A stretch of DNA of 64,000 nt from NCBI GenBank assembly GCA_947500385.1, contig CANMSA010000012.1:1-64000 (forward strand), given 5' to 3'. This document shows, piece by piece, positions 25,221-33,857 of the stretch. Under the pieces are notes generated by a model. It was not told the DNA's origin. It ran no database searches and worked only from the letters and a program-made list of their open reading frames with translations. The translations under genes and the position numbers were made by a program. How positions within the stretch are numbered: position 1 is the first letter of the stretch; the number at the start of each line of letters is the position of its first letter. This DNA is from an uncultured Flavobacteriaceae bacterium (lineage in GTDB: Bacteria; Bacteroidota; Bacteroidia; Flavobacteriales; Flavobacteriaceae).

Positions 25221-26789
25221 ATGGATAGTACATCAATTGTAATTGGAGTTGTTATAGGGCTCATTGTGGGTTTTGTAATCGCGAAGTTTATGGAGAAGGG
25301 AAAAGCATCCAAGACAACCGCCAATGCGAAAAAAGAAGCCGAAAGTATTCTGAAGAATGCGAAGACCGAAGGGGAGAATATCAAAAAGGACAAAATTTTT
25401 CAAGCAAAAGAAAAGTTTTTGGAATTGAAGGCGGAGCATGAAAAGGTCATTATAGGCAAGGACAAAAAAATAAACGATGCCGAAAAACGAACACGCGACA
25501 AGGAATCGCAAGTAAGCAATGAACTTGCCAGAACTAAAAAATTGAACGAGCAACTAGACTCAAAACGGAAAGATCTGGAACATCGTACTAATTTTTTGGA
25601 AAAGAAGCAATCGGAACTCGACAAGCTTCATAAGAGCAAGGTACAGCAATTAGAGGTGATTTCAGGCATGTCGGCCGAGGATGCAAAGGCACAATTGATG
25701 GAGTCTTTAAAAGAAACGGCAAGAACCGATGCAATGGCCTTTATACAAGGAACCTTGGAAGAAGCAAAACTTACTGCTGAACAAGAAGCCAGAAAAATTG
25801 TGGTGAACACGATTCAACGGATCGGAACCGAAGAAGCTGTGGAAAATTGTGTTTCGGTATTCAACCTTGAGTCTGACGATGTTAAGGGGCGTATAATAGG
25901 TCGTGAAGGTCGAAATATACGTGCTTTGGAAGCAGCAACAGGCGTTGAAATCATCGTAGATGATACCCCGGAGGCGATTATATTGTCCTGTTTCGATTCC
26001 GTAAGACGTGAGGTAGCACGGCTGTCACTGCACAAGCTGGTTACCGACGGTCGAATACATCCGGCAAGGATCGAGGAAATTGTGCGTAAAACCGAAAAGC
26101 AGATTGAACAAGAAATTGTAGAGGTTGGAAAACGTACGGTGATCGATCTAGGGATACACGGTTTACATCCAGAACTGATCAGAGCGGTTGGGCGAATGAA
26201 GTACCGTTCTTCCTATGGGCAAAACTTATTACAACACTCAAGAGAAGTTGCCAAACTTTGTGGTGTGATGGCCGCAGAACTTGGGTTGAACCCAAAAATT
26301 GCCAAGCGTGCCGGACTCCTGCATGATATTGGAAAAGTTCCGAATACGGAAGCTGAGGTAGAAACACCTCATGCAATTCTGGGAATGCAATGGGCCGAGA
26401 AATTTGGGGAAAAACCAGATGTGTGCAATGCGATCGGAGCCCACCATGATGAAATCGAAATGAAAACCCTGATTTCACCGATTGTACAGGTTTGTGACGC
26501 CATTAGCGGTGCAAGACCTGGAGCAAGACGCCAGGTATTGGACTCTTACATTCAACGGTTAAAAGACTTGGAAGAAATCGCTTTTGGCTTTAGTGGAGTT
26601 CAGAAGGCCTATGCGATTCAAGCAGGAAGAGAGCTTCGGGTAATCGTGGAAAGCGAAAAAGTGAGCGATGATAAGGCAGCGGAATTGTCGTTCGAAATTT
26701 CACAAAAAATCCAGACGGACATGACGTATCCGGGGCAGGTGAAAGTGACCGTGATTCGTGAAACCCGGGCGGTGAATGTTGCAAAATAA
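25221..26789 (+). CDS. rny: Ribonuclease Y
   Basis: 522-residue membrane-anchored endoribonuclease that starts mRNA decay. One N-terminal transmembrane helix (about 5-25), a long coiled coil (about 30-200), a KH RNA-binding domain around '[21 protein letters not shown]' (about 220-240) and an HD domain with '[10 protein letters not shown]' and '[10 protein letters not shown]'. Full length for the family. Monocistronic, between the 6S-like RNA and a strong terminator. Confidence 0.95.
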   Translation: MDSTSIVIGVVIGLIVGFVIAKFMEKGKASKTTANAKKEAESILKNAKTEGENIKKDKIFQAKEKFLELKAEHEKVIIGKDKKINDAEKRTRDKESQVSNELARTKKLNEQLDSKRKDLEHRTNFLEKKQSELDKLHKSKVQQLEVISGMSAEDAKAQLMESLKETARTDAMAFIQGTLEEAKLTAEQEARKIVVNTIQRIGTEEAVENCVSVFNLESDDVKGRIIGREGRNIRALEAATGVEIIVDDTPEAIILSCFDSVRREVARLSLHKLVTDGRIHPARIEEIVRKTEKQIEQEIVEVGKRTVIDLGIHGLHPELIRAVGRMKYRSSYGQNLLQHSREVAKLCGVMAAELGLNPKIAKRAGLLHDIGKVPNTEAEVETPHAILGMQWAEKFGEKPDVCNAIGAHHDEIEMKTLISPIVQVCDAISGARPGARRQVLDSYIQRLKDLEEIAFGFSGVQKAYAIQAGRELRVIVESEKVSDDKAAELSFEISQKIQTDMTYPGQVKVTVIRETRAVNVAK

Positions 26790-26805
26790 ATACGAACACA
26801 TATTT

Positions 26806-26834
26806 AAAAAAAGGGTCTAAAAGACCCTTTTTTT
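26806..26834. terminator. Bidirectional terminator between rny and modC
   Basis: AAAAAAAGGGTC pairs with GACCCTTTTTTT around a TAAAA loop. A/T flanks make it work for both converging transcripts; its right edge reaches the modC stop codon. Confidence 0.85.
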
Positions 26835-27711
26835 ATGCATCTATTTTGTAGATAACCGGATTAAAAGCCTTAGAGGCAACGATCACGGAATCACCAATGT
26901 TCAATTGCCTAATCTCGGATTCCTGAGCAATTACCTTTACCATTTCATTTTGGATCAAGACGGTGACTAGGTATACCACTTCGTCTTTTTCAATATTTAG
27001 CACTTCGCCCTTGAACTTGAATTTACCACTTATCTTATCGTTCAAGAAGACCTGGGTAGGTGTACCGCTTTTTGCCACTTTGCCGTTTTCCAATACAAAC
27101 ACTTGATCGGACAGCTTGTAAATTTCCCCGATATCATGGCTAATGAGAATCGTCGTGAGCTTGTATACTTTGTGCACCTTCAATAGGTATTCCTGCAACT
27201 TTAAACGGATTTTCATATCCAAGGCCGACAAGGGTTCGTCAAGCAATAACAAAGTAGGCTTTTGCACTAGGGCCCTTGCCAAGGCCACTCGTTGTTTTTG
27301 CCCCCCGGAAAGGGTTTGTGGTTTTCGTTCTTTCAATGCAACGAGCTCCATCATTTCTAAAAGCGTGGTTATCTCATTTTTACGGGCCTCCTTTGGAAGC
27401 GCAAAAAGAAGGTTCTCCTCAACAGTCATGTTTGGGAATAGGGCATAGTCTTGAAAAACGTATCCAATATTGCGCTGTTGCGGCTGCTGATGTATCTTGG
27501 TCGCTGAATCGAACCAAGTTGTACCATTCACTTCTATCTTCCCCTTTTCAGCTTGCAGCAAGCCCGAGAGGATGCGTAAGGTTGAGGTTTTCCCCGCACC
27601 TGAAGGTCCGTAAAGGGTTACGAATTGTCCTTCCTGAATTTGTATGTCCAAGTCGAGTAACATATCCCCGTTCGGCCCATCGAGCTTTTTCTGTACGCAA
27701 AGTGTTATCAT
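26833..27711 (-). CDS. modC: Molybdate ABC transporter ATP-binding protein ModC
   Basis: 292-residue ATPase of the molybdate importer. Walker A 'GPSGAGKTS' (about 35-43), signature 'LSGGQKQR' (about 134-141) and Walker B 'LLLLDEPLSALD' are intact. The C-terminal 60-70 residues ('GEVLNIEKDEVVYLVTV') form a TOBE-like molybdate-binding domain. The ATG at 27711 overlaps the modB stop as ATGA and is preferred over the in-frame TTG at 27717. Last gene of the mod operon. Tungstate specificity cannot be excluded. Confidence 0.92.
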   Translation of the reverse strand: MITLCVQKKLDGPNGDMLLDLDIQIQEGQFVTLYGPSGAGKTSTLRILSGLLQAEKGKIEVNGTTWFDSATKIHQQPQQRNIGYVFQDYALFPNMTVEENLLFALPKEARKNEITTLLEMMELVALKERKPQTLSGGQKQRVALARALVQKPTLLLLDEPLSALDMKIRLKLQEYLLKVHKVYKLTTILISHDIGEIYKLSDQVFVLENGKVAKSGTPTQVFLNDKISGKFKFKGEVLNIEKDEVVYLVTVLIQNEMVKVIAQESEIRQLNIGDSVIVASKAFNPVIYKIDA

Positions 27712-28379
27712 TTCCAAAAACGTTTTAGATAACCTCCATTGATCAAGTAAACCGTCAGTAGGATACTGAAGGTCACTACAAAAAGTACGGTTGAATAAAA
27801 ATTTGCCCCGGCGTAGTTCAAGGCCTCTACCTCGTCATAAATGGCTATGGAGGCAACCTTTGTTTTTCCGGGGATGTTGCCGCCGATCATAAGTACTACC
27901 CCGAACTCCCCTACGGTATGGGCAAATGCCAACACAATGCCAGTCAACAGCGATGGTTTGATTGTGGGTAGGAGTACTTGGACCAAGGTGGTAAATTTAG
28001 ACTTGCCCATTACGTACGCCGCTTCTTTTAAGGACGGGGAAATAGCTGAAAGCCCAGCTTGAATAGGATGCACCATAAAAGGAAGGCTGTAAATGATAGA
28101 GGCAAGTACTAGCCCAGAAAAAGAAAAAATCAATTGTAGGCCGAACCACTCATCCAACCAACTGCCAAAGGCATTGTTGGGACTAAAAGCGACCAAAAAG
28201 TAGAAACCCAAAACGGTCGGTGGTAGTACCAAAGGCATACTTACCAGTGTTTCCACTACCGGTTTTAAACGGGATTTGGTGCTCGATAGCCACGATGCCA
28301 GGGGGATAGAAAGAACCAAAAGCAACAGGGTGGTGACCCCTGCTAGTTTTAAAGTTAAAAATAGCGGTTCCCAATTCAT
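27708..28379 (-). CDS. modB: Molybdate ABC transporter permease ModB
   Basis: 223-residue inner-membrane permease with five or six helices and the EAA-like coupling motif 'LKEAAYVMGKSKFTTLVQVLLP'. 'VGEFGVVLMIGGNIPGKT' is typical of ModB. The start overlaps the stop of the Mop-like gene as ATGA. It forms the channel of the ModABC complex. Confidence 0.93.
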   Translation of the reverse strand: MNWEPLFLTLKLAGVTTLLLLVLSIPLASWLSSTKSRLKPVVETLVSMPLVLPPTVLGFYFLVAFSPNNAFGSWLDEWFGLQLIFSFSGLVLASIIYSLPFMVHPIQAGLSAISPSLKEAAYVMGKSKFTTLVQVLLPTIKPSLLTGIVLAFAHTVGEFGVVLMIGGNIPGKTKVASIAIYDEVEALNYAGANFYSTVLFVVTFSILLTVYLINGGYLKRFWK

Positions 28380-28783
28380 AGCTCGGCTAGCATCATTTCG
28401 TTCAACTTAATCATTGCTTGTACCTTAGAATCGACGGTCAAATTCAATTGGTTTACGGCTTTGGAACTGATAATCGCGCTTATCTCGGTTTCTTCATAAG
28501 TCTTAAGAACCAGTTTACTAAGTAGCGTACCTGTATCAATCTTTGCAATGGTACAGGATATTTTGTTTTGTAGACTAATAGCGGCTACGGCACCGGCGCC
28601 GATGATTACTTCTGTTTCTTTGAACAGTACCGCTATCGTATTTCCTTGTTTTAAATAGGGGGCCGTTGTAGGCGTTTCGACGACGATGGCTTTTAAAACT
28701 AGTGCTTTGGAAACAGCCACCGAAACGATTGAAAGTTGCCCGCTGGTCTCAATTTGCACAATATCGCCCCGAAGTCTATTCAT
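28376..28783 (-). CDS. TOBE-domain molybdate-binding protein (Mop-like)
   Basis: 135 residues made of two TOBE (Mop) repeats, about 1-65 and 70-135: 'GDIVQIETSGQLSIVSVAV' and 'ISCTIAKIDTGTLLSKLVL'. Stand-alone TOBE pairs (Mop proteins) bind molybdate in the cytoplasm for storage or sensing. It lies inside the mod operon between modA and modB, overlapping modA by 8 nt and modB by 4 nt. There is no DNA-binding domain, so it is not a ModE regulator. Confidence 0.85.
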   Translation of the reverse strand: MNRLRGDIVQIETSGQLSIVSVAVSKALVLKAIVVETPTTAPYLKQGNTIAVLFKETEVIIGAGAVAAISLQNKISCTIAKIDTGTLLSKLVLKTYEETEISAIISSKAVNQLNLTVDSKVQAMIKLNEMMLAEL

Positions 28784-29558
28784 CTATCGAATATCCGAAA
28801 TTTGAAAGTATTTTTCGGGCCTCTTGGGAAAAAATAAAGGTGTGGAAGGCGTTTCGTAGTTTCATTTTTGTTTCCGGCCCTTTGAGTACCACAATGCCCT
28901 GTGCGATCGGGGAATGTAATTTCGGGTCAATTACGGTCCAATGGCCTTTTCCTTTCATTGTCGATGATAAAACAACCGATTGAGCCGTAAAACCGATTTC
29001 GGCGGCGCCGGAGGAAATAAATTGATTGGTTTGTGCAATGCTTTCACCATATACAAGCTTGGGTTTCAAAGAATCGAACAGGCCATAGTGCTTTAGTACT
29101 TCGACCGCCGCCGCGCCATATGGTGCTGTTCTTGGGTTTGCTATGGCTATGTGTGCAATAGCATCTTCGGTCAACCAATCGATATTGGTCGTTATGGTGG
29201 AATCCATGGTCCATAAAACCACTTTGCCATACCCATATACTTCCGGTACAGTAGCGGCCAGATTGCTATTGGCTATTTCTTCGGGGTACTTCATATTCGC
29301 CGATACAAAGATATCATAGGGGGCACCTTCCTTGATTTGAGCGGTCAGCTTCCCTGAGGAACCAATGATCAGATGGCATGCGATGCCGGTTTCTTTTGTG
29401 AACCTTTGTGTCAACGCTTCCATCGCAAATTGCATATTGGCAGCGGCAGCAATGGTTATGGTCTGTTGGTTTTGTGGTTCGCCGCAATTACAACACACGA
29501 GAAGCAATACGGCAAGCCCTCTAAGAACCTTGTTTATTTTTACCGATTTTATACCCAT
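28776..29558 (-). CDS. modA: Molybdate ABC transporter substrate-binding lipoprotein ModA
   Basis: 260-residue periplasmic binding protein. The lipoprotein signal ends around 'LLVCCNCGEP'. The mature part shows ModA motifs 'TIAAAANMQFAMEAL', 'GSSGKLTAQIKEGAPYDIFVSA', 'IANPRTAPYGAAAVEVL' and 'ISSGAAEIGFTA'. It captures molybdate for ModBC. It begins 21 nt after the erythromycin-esterase-like gene, which has no terminator, so both may be on one mRNA. Confidence 0.92.
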   Translation of the reverse strand: MGIKSVKINKVLRGLAVLLLVCCNCGEPQNQQTITIAAAANMQFAMEALTQRFTKETGIACHLIIGSSGKLTAQIKEGAPYDIFVSANMKYPEEIANSNLAATVPEVYGYGKVVLWTMDSTITTNIDWLTEDAIAHIAIANPRTAPYGAAAVEVLKHYGLFDSLKPKLVYGESIAQTNQFISSGAAEIGFTAQSVVLSSTMKGKGHWTVIDPKLHSPIAQGIVVLKGPETKMKLRNAFHTFIFSQEARKILSNFGYSIDE

Positions 29559-29579
29559 GTAGTTTCCTGCTTATCCGTA

Positions 29580-30839
29580 TTAGTTCATTTCAAAAATGGG
29601 GGTACTCGCTTTGGAATTCGATATAAGTACCGCATAGTCAATAAAATCGGTGGTAGCCATTCCCTTTACCGCCTCGCTATTCGAAGCTTCTTCCTCCATG
29701 ACGATTTCGATCAAATCCGGTTCCAAATCTCTATAAGGGGAATGCTGCGTATTCAACCTGTATAGGGTTTGATCGGAGCGTTTCGTGTCTTTGAGGTTTT
29801 GTATCCCCCTAAAATACTCTTTGTCATAGTCTCCGATGCCAAAGCCCCCTTCAGTGGTAAAACCGGTATAATTACCTTGGGTATCATATTCCTCGTCCCA
29901 TACCACCCTACTATTTGTGAGGTACCCAATTATGGAAACGACCTCTTCTTGGTCGTATATTTTATGTTCGATCAGGCGTGTAAAAAAGTATGGATATCCG
30001 TCAGTGCCCTCCCGTGATTTTTCCAAATGTGCAAACCCCATCCGTAGAAACTGGGGGTTGTTTTCAAAATCATACCACTCGGAAAGAACCCTATAGTTCT
30101 CATAAATGGTCGGTTCTCTGGCATTATTAAAATCTTGAAAGGTAATCTCAATATTCCGTATCAAATGATCAAGTTCTTTTTTTCCTTCCCCAGCGATTAG
30201 ATAACGCTCCTGGTGCTCAGCCAAATCGGCAAGGAAATTTTTTAGAATACCCTTGGAATAGCTGTCATATTGAATGGAATAGTCGGTGGTGTCCAAGGCA
30301 ATCATTTGCTTTACACTTTGCAATGCCTTGGTCGGCGCCTCCACGGGTTTAATCAATTGCATTAGTTGTTTTGAAGCGTACTTATAGCTGACCAGCAAAT
30401 CGATTCCGACGACGTGCAACCGATCTTTATTTGGTAATGAATCGTTCAATTGTTTGAGTGCTTTCCATTTGGAATAGGTTTCGATGCTTCGGTCCTGAGG
30501 TACCCTTGATCCATAATGGGTTACCAAATCTTTCAATAATAAGGTATCTCCGGTCTGTAGGTATTCGTTGAAAAAATGCGCTATACTGAAGTCTGTTTCA
30601 GGTAAGTAATACCGAATACGGTTACTCTTTAAAAGTGACTTTAAAAGAAGTAATTCGGTATCCTCGGTCTTTGCACTCCCATGGTATGCACCAAAACCAA
30701 TGATTTTCATATTTTTTTGTGGAAAATGAAAATCGGGGCAGTGCAAATCATATCGATGTTTCTTTAAATAATCGATTTTTGATTGCCCCAATAGCTGTAT
30801 GCAGGATAAGAGACAAAGTGTATAAAGGATGTTTTTCAT
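29580..30839 (-). CDS. Exported erythromycin-esterase-like/TIKI-superfamily protein
   Basis: 419 residues with a signal peptide (MKNILYTLCLLSCIQLLGQ). 'KIIGFGAYHGSAKTEDTELLLLK' with 'YLPETDFSIAHFFNEYLQTGDTLLLKDLV' resembles the N-terminal EreA/TIKI-superfamily core in which conserved Glu and His form the active site. The rest is helical with little motif content. It lies directly before modA; a link to molybdate uptake is not supported beyond position. Substrate unknown; macrolide resistance should not be assumed. Confidence 0.6.
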   Translation of the reverse strand: MKNILYTLCLLSCIQLLGQSKIDYLKKHRYDLHCPDFHFPQKNMKIIGFGAYHGSAKTEDTELLLLKSLLKSNRIRYYLPETDFSIAHFFNEYLQTGDTLLLKDLVTHYGSRVPQDRSIETYSKWKALKQLNDSLPNKDRLHVVGIDLLVSYKYASKQLMQLIKPVEAPTKALQSVKQMIALDTTDYSIQYDSYSKGILKNFLADLAEHQERYLIAGEGKKELDHLIRNIEITFQDFNNAREPTIYENYRVLSEWYDFENNPQFLRMGFAHLEKSREGTDGYPYFFTRLIEHKIYDQEEVVSIIGYLTNSRVVWDEEYDTQGNYTGFTTEGGFGIGDYDKEYFRGIQNLKDTKRSDQTLYRLNTQHSPYRDLEPDLIEIVMEEEASNSEAVKGMATTDFIDYAVLISNSKASTPIFEMN

Positions 30840-30843
30840 TTTC

Positions 30844-30858
30844 TTACTTTGTAAGTAA
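30844..30858. promoter_or_regulatory. Perfect inverted repeat before the erythromycin-esterase-like/mod operon
   Basis: TTACTT-TGT-AAGTAA, a 6-bp dyad with a 3-nt spacer, lies 4 nt before the start codon at 30839. Its place fits an operator or a small leader hairpin. No regulator is identified. Confidence 0.3.
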
Positions 30859-30898
30859 AGATTCCCAGCGAATACAAATGTTACAATTTCAGTACATT

Positions 30899-31351
30899 TT
30901 ACCGAATTTCTTTTTCCATAATTGGTAAATATCGGTCTTTGATGGCGCTTTGGAGCTTTCCTACTACCTTAAAACCATGTTTTTCATAAAATGCCTCGGC
31001 ATTTGGGTCCGCATCTAACAATACTTTAGTAAACTTGCTTTTCCCGACTCGGCGCAGAAAGTCATTCAATAGCCTACTGCCATATCCATGTCCTATGTAG
31101 GCGGGTTCCACAAAGAGGAAATTTAGCTTAATACGAGTTGCGTCTAGGGGCTGGTGCGTATAAAAACCAATAATCTCATAGTCTTTGATCAGCTTAAATA
31201 CTTCATTTTGATTAATATACGCTGGGGTAATCGTTAATTCTTCTCTCCAAGACAATAATTGTTCGGGCGTATATCCCCAATGTGCTTTTGAACGCATGGT
31301 GAGTGCTGTTAACGCTTCGGCGTCAGTTGGTTGTGCTTTTTCAATACTCAT
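30899..31351 (-). CDS. GNAT-family N-acetyltransferase
   Basis: 150 residues covering one GNAT domain. The acetyl-CoA-binding segment is 'YIGHGYGSRLLNDFLRR' and the C-terminal 'DADPNAEAFYEKHGFKVVGKL' is typical. It starts inside the 3' end of the haloperoxidase gene (11-nt overlap), so the two are co-transcribed. Substrate unknown. Confidence 0.88.
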   Translation of the reverse strand: MSIEKAQPTDAEALTALTMRSKAHWGYTPEQLLSWREELTITPAYINQNEVFKLIKDYEIIGFYTHQPLDATRIKLNFLFVEPAYIGHGYGSRLLNDFLRRVGKSKFTKVLLDADPNAEAFYEKHGFKVVGKLQSAIKDRYLPIMEKEIR

Positions 31352-32723
31352 TTTCGTTACTTACTTGAGCATCGGTAGGCGGCTCATTTTCGGGTTTAAA
31401 TGGGGTAAGAAAGTTTTTATTCACAAAATCTCCAATACTGTTTCCCAGCCGATGCCCCTCTTCGGAATCATATCTAAAATGGATGCCAAGATATACCCTT
31501 GAGATGGCAGCTTCATGACCCGCTTGGGTAAAGGAATTAAAAGCTCTTGTGGGAGGATCCATGGCTATTTTTTCAGAAAAAGGTCCTGCGCTTTCCACAT
31601 CTGAGGTTGTCATGGTGAACGCATAGGAATCTCCCTTCCCGATGGTATTGGACAATACGCGCATTGCGGCGGAGCTGGCGGCCCCGTGTGCCGAGGGGTA
31701 TGATGGAAAAGCATAGGTATGTTTGTGCAGGTTGTTCCACTGAACGTCTGCTTCCGTGTCGGGGTTTTCGTCATTCGCTGCCCATCGAATAGCGGTGTAC
31801 GGCCTCCAATGGTTGTAATGAAACTTATTATCAAATACGTTGATGTAGGCATCATAGATCGTCATGTTTAACAAGGCCAGGGTGCGTGCCGCTTCCCATA
31901 GGTTCAATTTTTCCTTTTTGATAAGTTCCCTAGCCAGTTTGTTATGCGATTTTTCAACGAAATCTTTCCACCAAAGTGCCATATGGGTTTGGTCTTTGGA
32001 TCGCAGTTTGCTTTGGAATGCCCCATATGTTTTAACTTCCTGGAATGCCTTGGTATATTCCTTGGAAGTGGTTTTTGGCGGAGGCGGGGAACGAAATTGA
32101 TTTTGACTGCTTAGTAAAAAAGGGGTGGCGCCGGCCCAACCGGCACCAAATACAAAACCTTCAGGTGTACCACTATGTTCATTGAATTCGGCATAGACCC
32201 CTGGAGCCATTGGATGCCATGTATAGTTCGATGTGCCATCCCAGTTATCCTGGGCGCGCATTGCCAAAATTTGCCGGGCGGTTTCTCTTCCTAATACTAT
32301 GCCAGCTGCTTTTGCTTCGCTGTCGGGAATTGAATCGAGCAAAGAAGTGAATAACTCCCGAAGTTCTTTTTCTTTTTCGCGAAAGCTCCTTCTTACCACT
32401 TCATAAATCGCTTGGTTGACCGCGGTCAAGGGATCGGCCTTTTTTATGTTCCCCTCGTATTTATAAACATTGTACACTGGGTAAATGGCGTTTAAGGCAT
32501 TATGGGCGGCGGTCGCCGCCATAGCTTCCGTTCGAACACCGTTTAAAGTTAAGAGCCCGTCTTTTTCAATAGCAAACGCCATGATGGTTTCGTTCCAGAT
32601 CAGTAAGCTATCGGTTTCATAGGTTTCGATTACAATCGTTTCAGGCTTGCAACTGTTCAAAAAGAGAAGCAATATGGTGATCTCGAAACACTTTTTTAGA
32701 CAGGTATGTAATGTATTTTTCAT
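31341..32723 (-). CDS. Vanadium-dependent haloperoxidase/PAP2-superfamily lipoprotein
   Basis: 460 residues. The lipoprotein signal ends at Cys26 ('LLFLNSC'). The C-terminal half holds the three vanadate/phosphate motifs: K-x6-RP in 'KFHYNHWRPY', 'YPSAHGAASS' and 'SRVYLGIHFRYD'. The HWRP and SAHG forms are those of the bacterial vanadium-haloperoxidase-like group. Enzymes of this fold are either haloperoxidases or acid phosphatases, and the activity cannot be decided here. Anchored on the outside of the inner membrane or in the outer membrane. Confidence 0.85.
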   Translation of the reverse strand: MKNTLHTCLKKCFEITILLLFLNSCKPETIVIETYETDSLLIWNETIMAFAIEKDGLLTLNGVRTEAMAATAAHNALNAIYPVYNVYKYEGNIKKADPLTAVNQAIYEVVRRSFREKEKELRELFTSLLDSIPDSEAKAAGIVLGRETARQILAMRAQDNWDGTSNYTWHPMAPGVYAEFNEHSGTPEGFVFGAGWAGATPFLLSSQNQFRSPPPPKTTSKEYTKAFQEVKTYGAFQSKLRSKDQTHMALWWKDFVEKSHNKLARELIKKEKLNLWEAARTLALLNMTIYDAYINVFDNKFHYNHWRPYTAIRWAANDENPDTEADVQWNNLHKHTYAFPSYPSAHGAASSAAMRVLSNTIGKGDSYAFTMTTSDVESAGPFSEKIAMDPPTRAFNSFTQAGHEAAISRVYLGIHFRYDSEEGHRLGNSIGDFVNKNFLTPFKPENEPPTDAQVSNENEY

Positions 32724-32759
32724 GGGCCTTGACGAATTGTTTCGGTACTTTGACCAGGT

Positions 32760-33137
32760 TCAATACATGGTATGTGGATTGGCCGAAGTTTTAGGAATCT
32801 GCTGTATGGCATCCCAATGTTCACATATTTTCCCATTTTCATCAAATCTAAAAAAATCCATGGTCACGTATTGGTCATTGTCGGGCCAGGTTTGGTGCGT
32901 ATGCACGGCTACCAAATCGTCTTCCGCAATACAGCGTACAAATGCAATAGACTTTTTTGGGTATTCTCGTTGCATTCTTTCGAAATATTGGATAAAGCCT
33001 TGGGTACCATCCGCCACATCGGGATTGTGTTGAATGTATTCATGACCTACGAAGTCTATGATCGCTTGTTGAGGGTTTCCTTCATAGGCCATTTTGTAGA
33101 ATGCGATCGCATTTTTCTTATTATTTTCTAAATTCAT
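32760..33137 (-). CDS. NTF2-like/SnoaL-fold protein
   Basis: 125 residues of the SnoaL-like polyketide-cyclase fold: 'NAIAFYKMAYEGNPQQAI', 'EYIQHNPDVADGTQGFIQYF', 'VAVHTHQTWP' and 'FRFDENGKICEHWDAIQ'. Such proteins are often small, substrate-unknown enzymes. The start is placed at 33137; the ATG at 33179 adds 14 residues not seen in the family. Transcribed with, or just before, the haloperoxidase gene. Confidence 0.85.
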   Translation of the reverse strand: MNLENNKKNAIAFYKMAYEGNPQQAIIDFVGHEYIQHNPDVADGTQGFIQYFERMQREYPKKSIAFVRCIAEDDLVAVHTHQTWPDNDQYVTMDFFRFDENGKICEHWDAIQQIPKTSANPHTMY

Positions 33138-33228
33138 GATGCACGCTTTTAGTGGGAAATCTTTAAACCAAGGGAACATAATGTAAGCATTTTACCTTAA
33201 ACATTGGAAGGTTCGATGGTCGCAATAG

Positions 33229-33579
33229 TCAACTTGATTCTAGTGAATTATAGCGATCTCCTTGGGTAGTAGGAGCGGAAATTACCAGAAACTTAAGCGA
33301 ATGGGCGGTATCATTACGTATTTTATGGAGGGTGTTTTTAGGAATATAGATACCGGCCCCTTCCCTGATTTTGATAAGATCGTCCTCTATTTCAAAAGTC
33401 GCCGTTCCTTTTAATATTCGGAAGAACTGTGCTGCTTTTTTATGATAGTGTTTTTTTTCTTGGGTTTTGGAAGGCATGTGCTCTTCGATAATACTGAGAT
33501 TCTTCGATTTTACCAGATGCCATCCGCTGCAATCATCTCCCCAAGTATAATGCTCGCTGTTATCTCTTGTAACTTCCAT
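33229..33579 (-). CDS. Cupin-domain protein
   Basis: 116 residues forming a single cupin barrel. Cupin motif 1 is 'HYHKKAAQFFRILKGTATFEI' and motif 2 'GAGIYIPKNTLHKIRN', with the expected His and Glu-like metal ligands mostly kept. Such small cupins often belong to sugar or aromatic metabolism. The surrounding 300-nt upstream stretch (33580-33857) shows no gene. Confidence 0.85.
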   Translation of the reverse strand: MEVTRDNSEHYTWGDDCSGWHLVKSKNLSIIEEHMPSKTQEKKHYHKKAAQFFRILKGTATFEIEDDLIKIREGAGIYIPKNTLHKIRNDTAHSLKFLVISAPTTQGDRYNSLESS

Positions 33580-33857
33580 TGTTTTGGGTGTAAAAGCGAA
33601 AACACTTTCGGGTACAATACCTAATGAATGTGCTTTCCACCGATTAGTAGTAGTTTGAAAATGTTTATTTTCTCGGAAAGGAAAAAGGTTTGTTTGTACC
33701 GTATGCTCTATAAGCCATGGGCAAAAACCAACGATGCGTATGCCATTATACAGTATTTTGTACGGTTTTCAAGATGCACGGGACAACACGGATTTTAAAT
33801 AGCCAGACGCTTGCGTAGCCTCTTGAATTACCCATTTAACGCCTCATGGCCTGGCCC

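Noticed and set aside
29580-30839. Macrolide-resistance gene
   Set aside because: Similarity to erythromycin esterase is limited to the N-terminal core and the context is not that of a resistance cassette.
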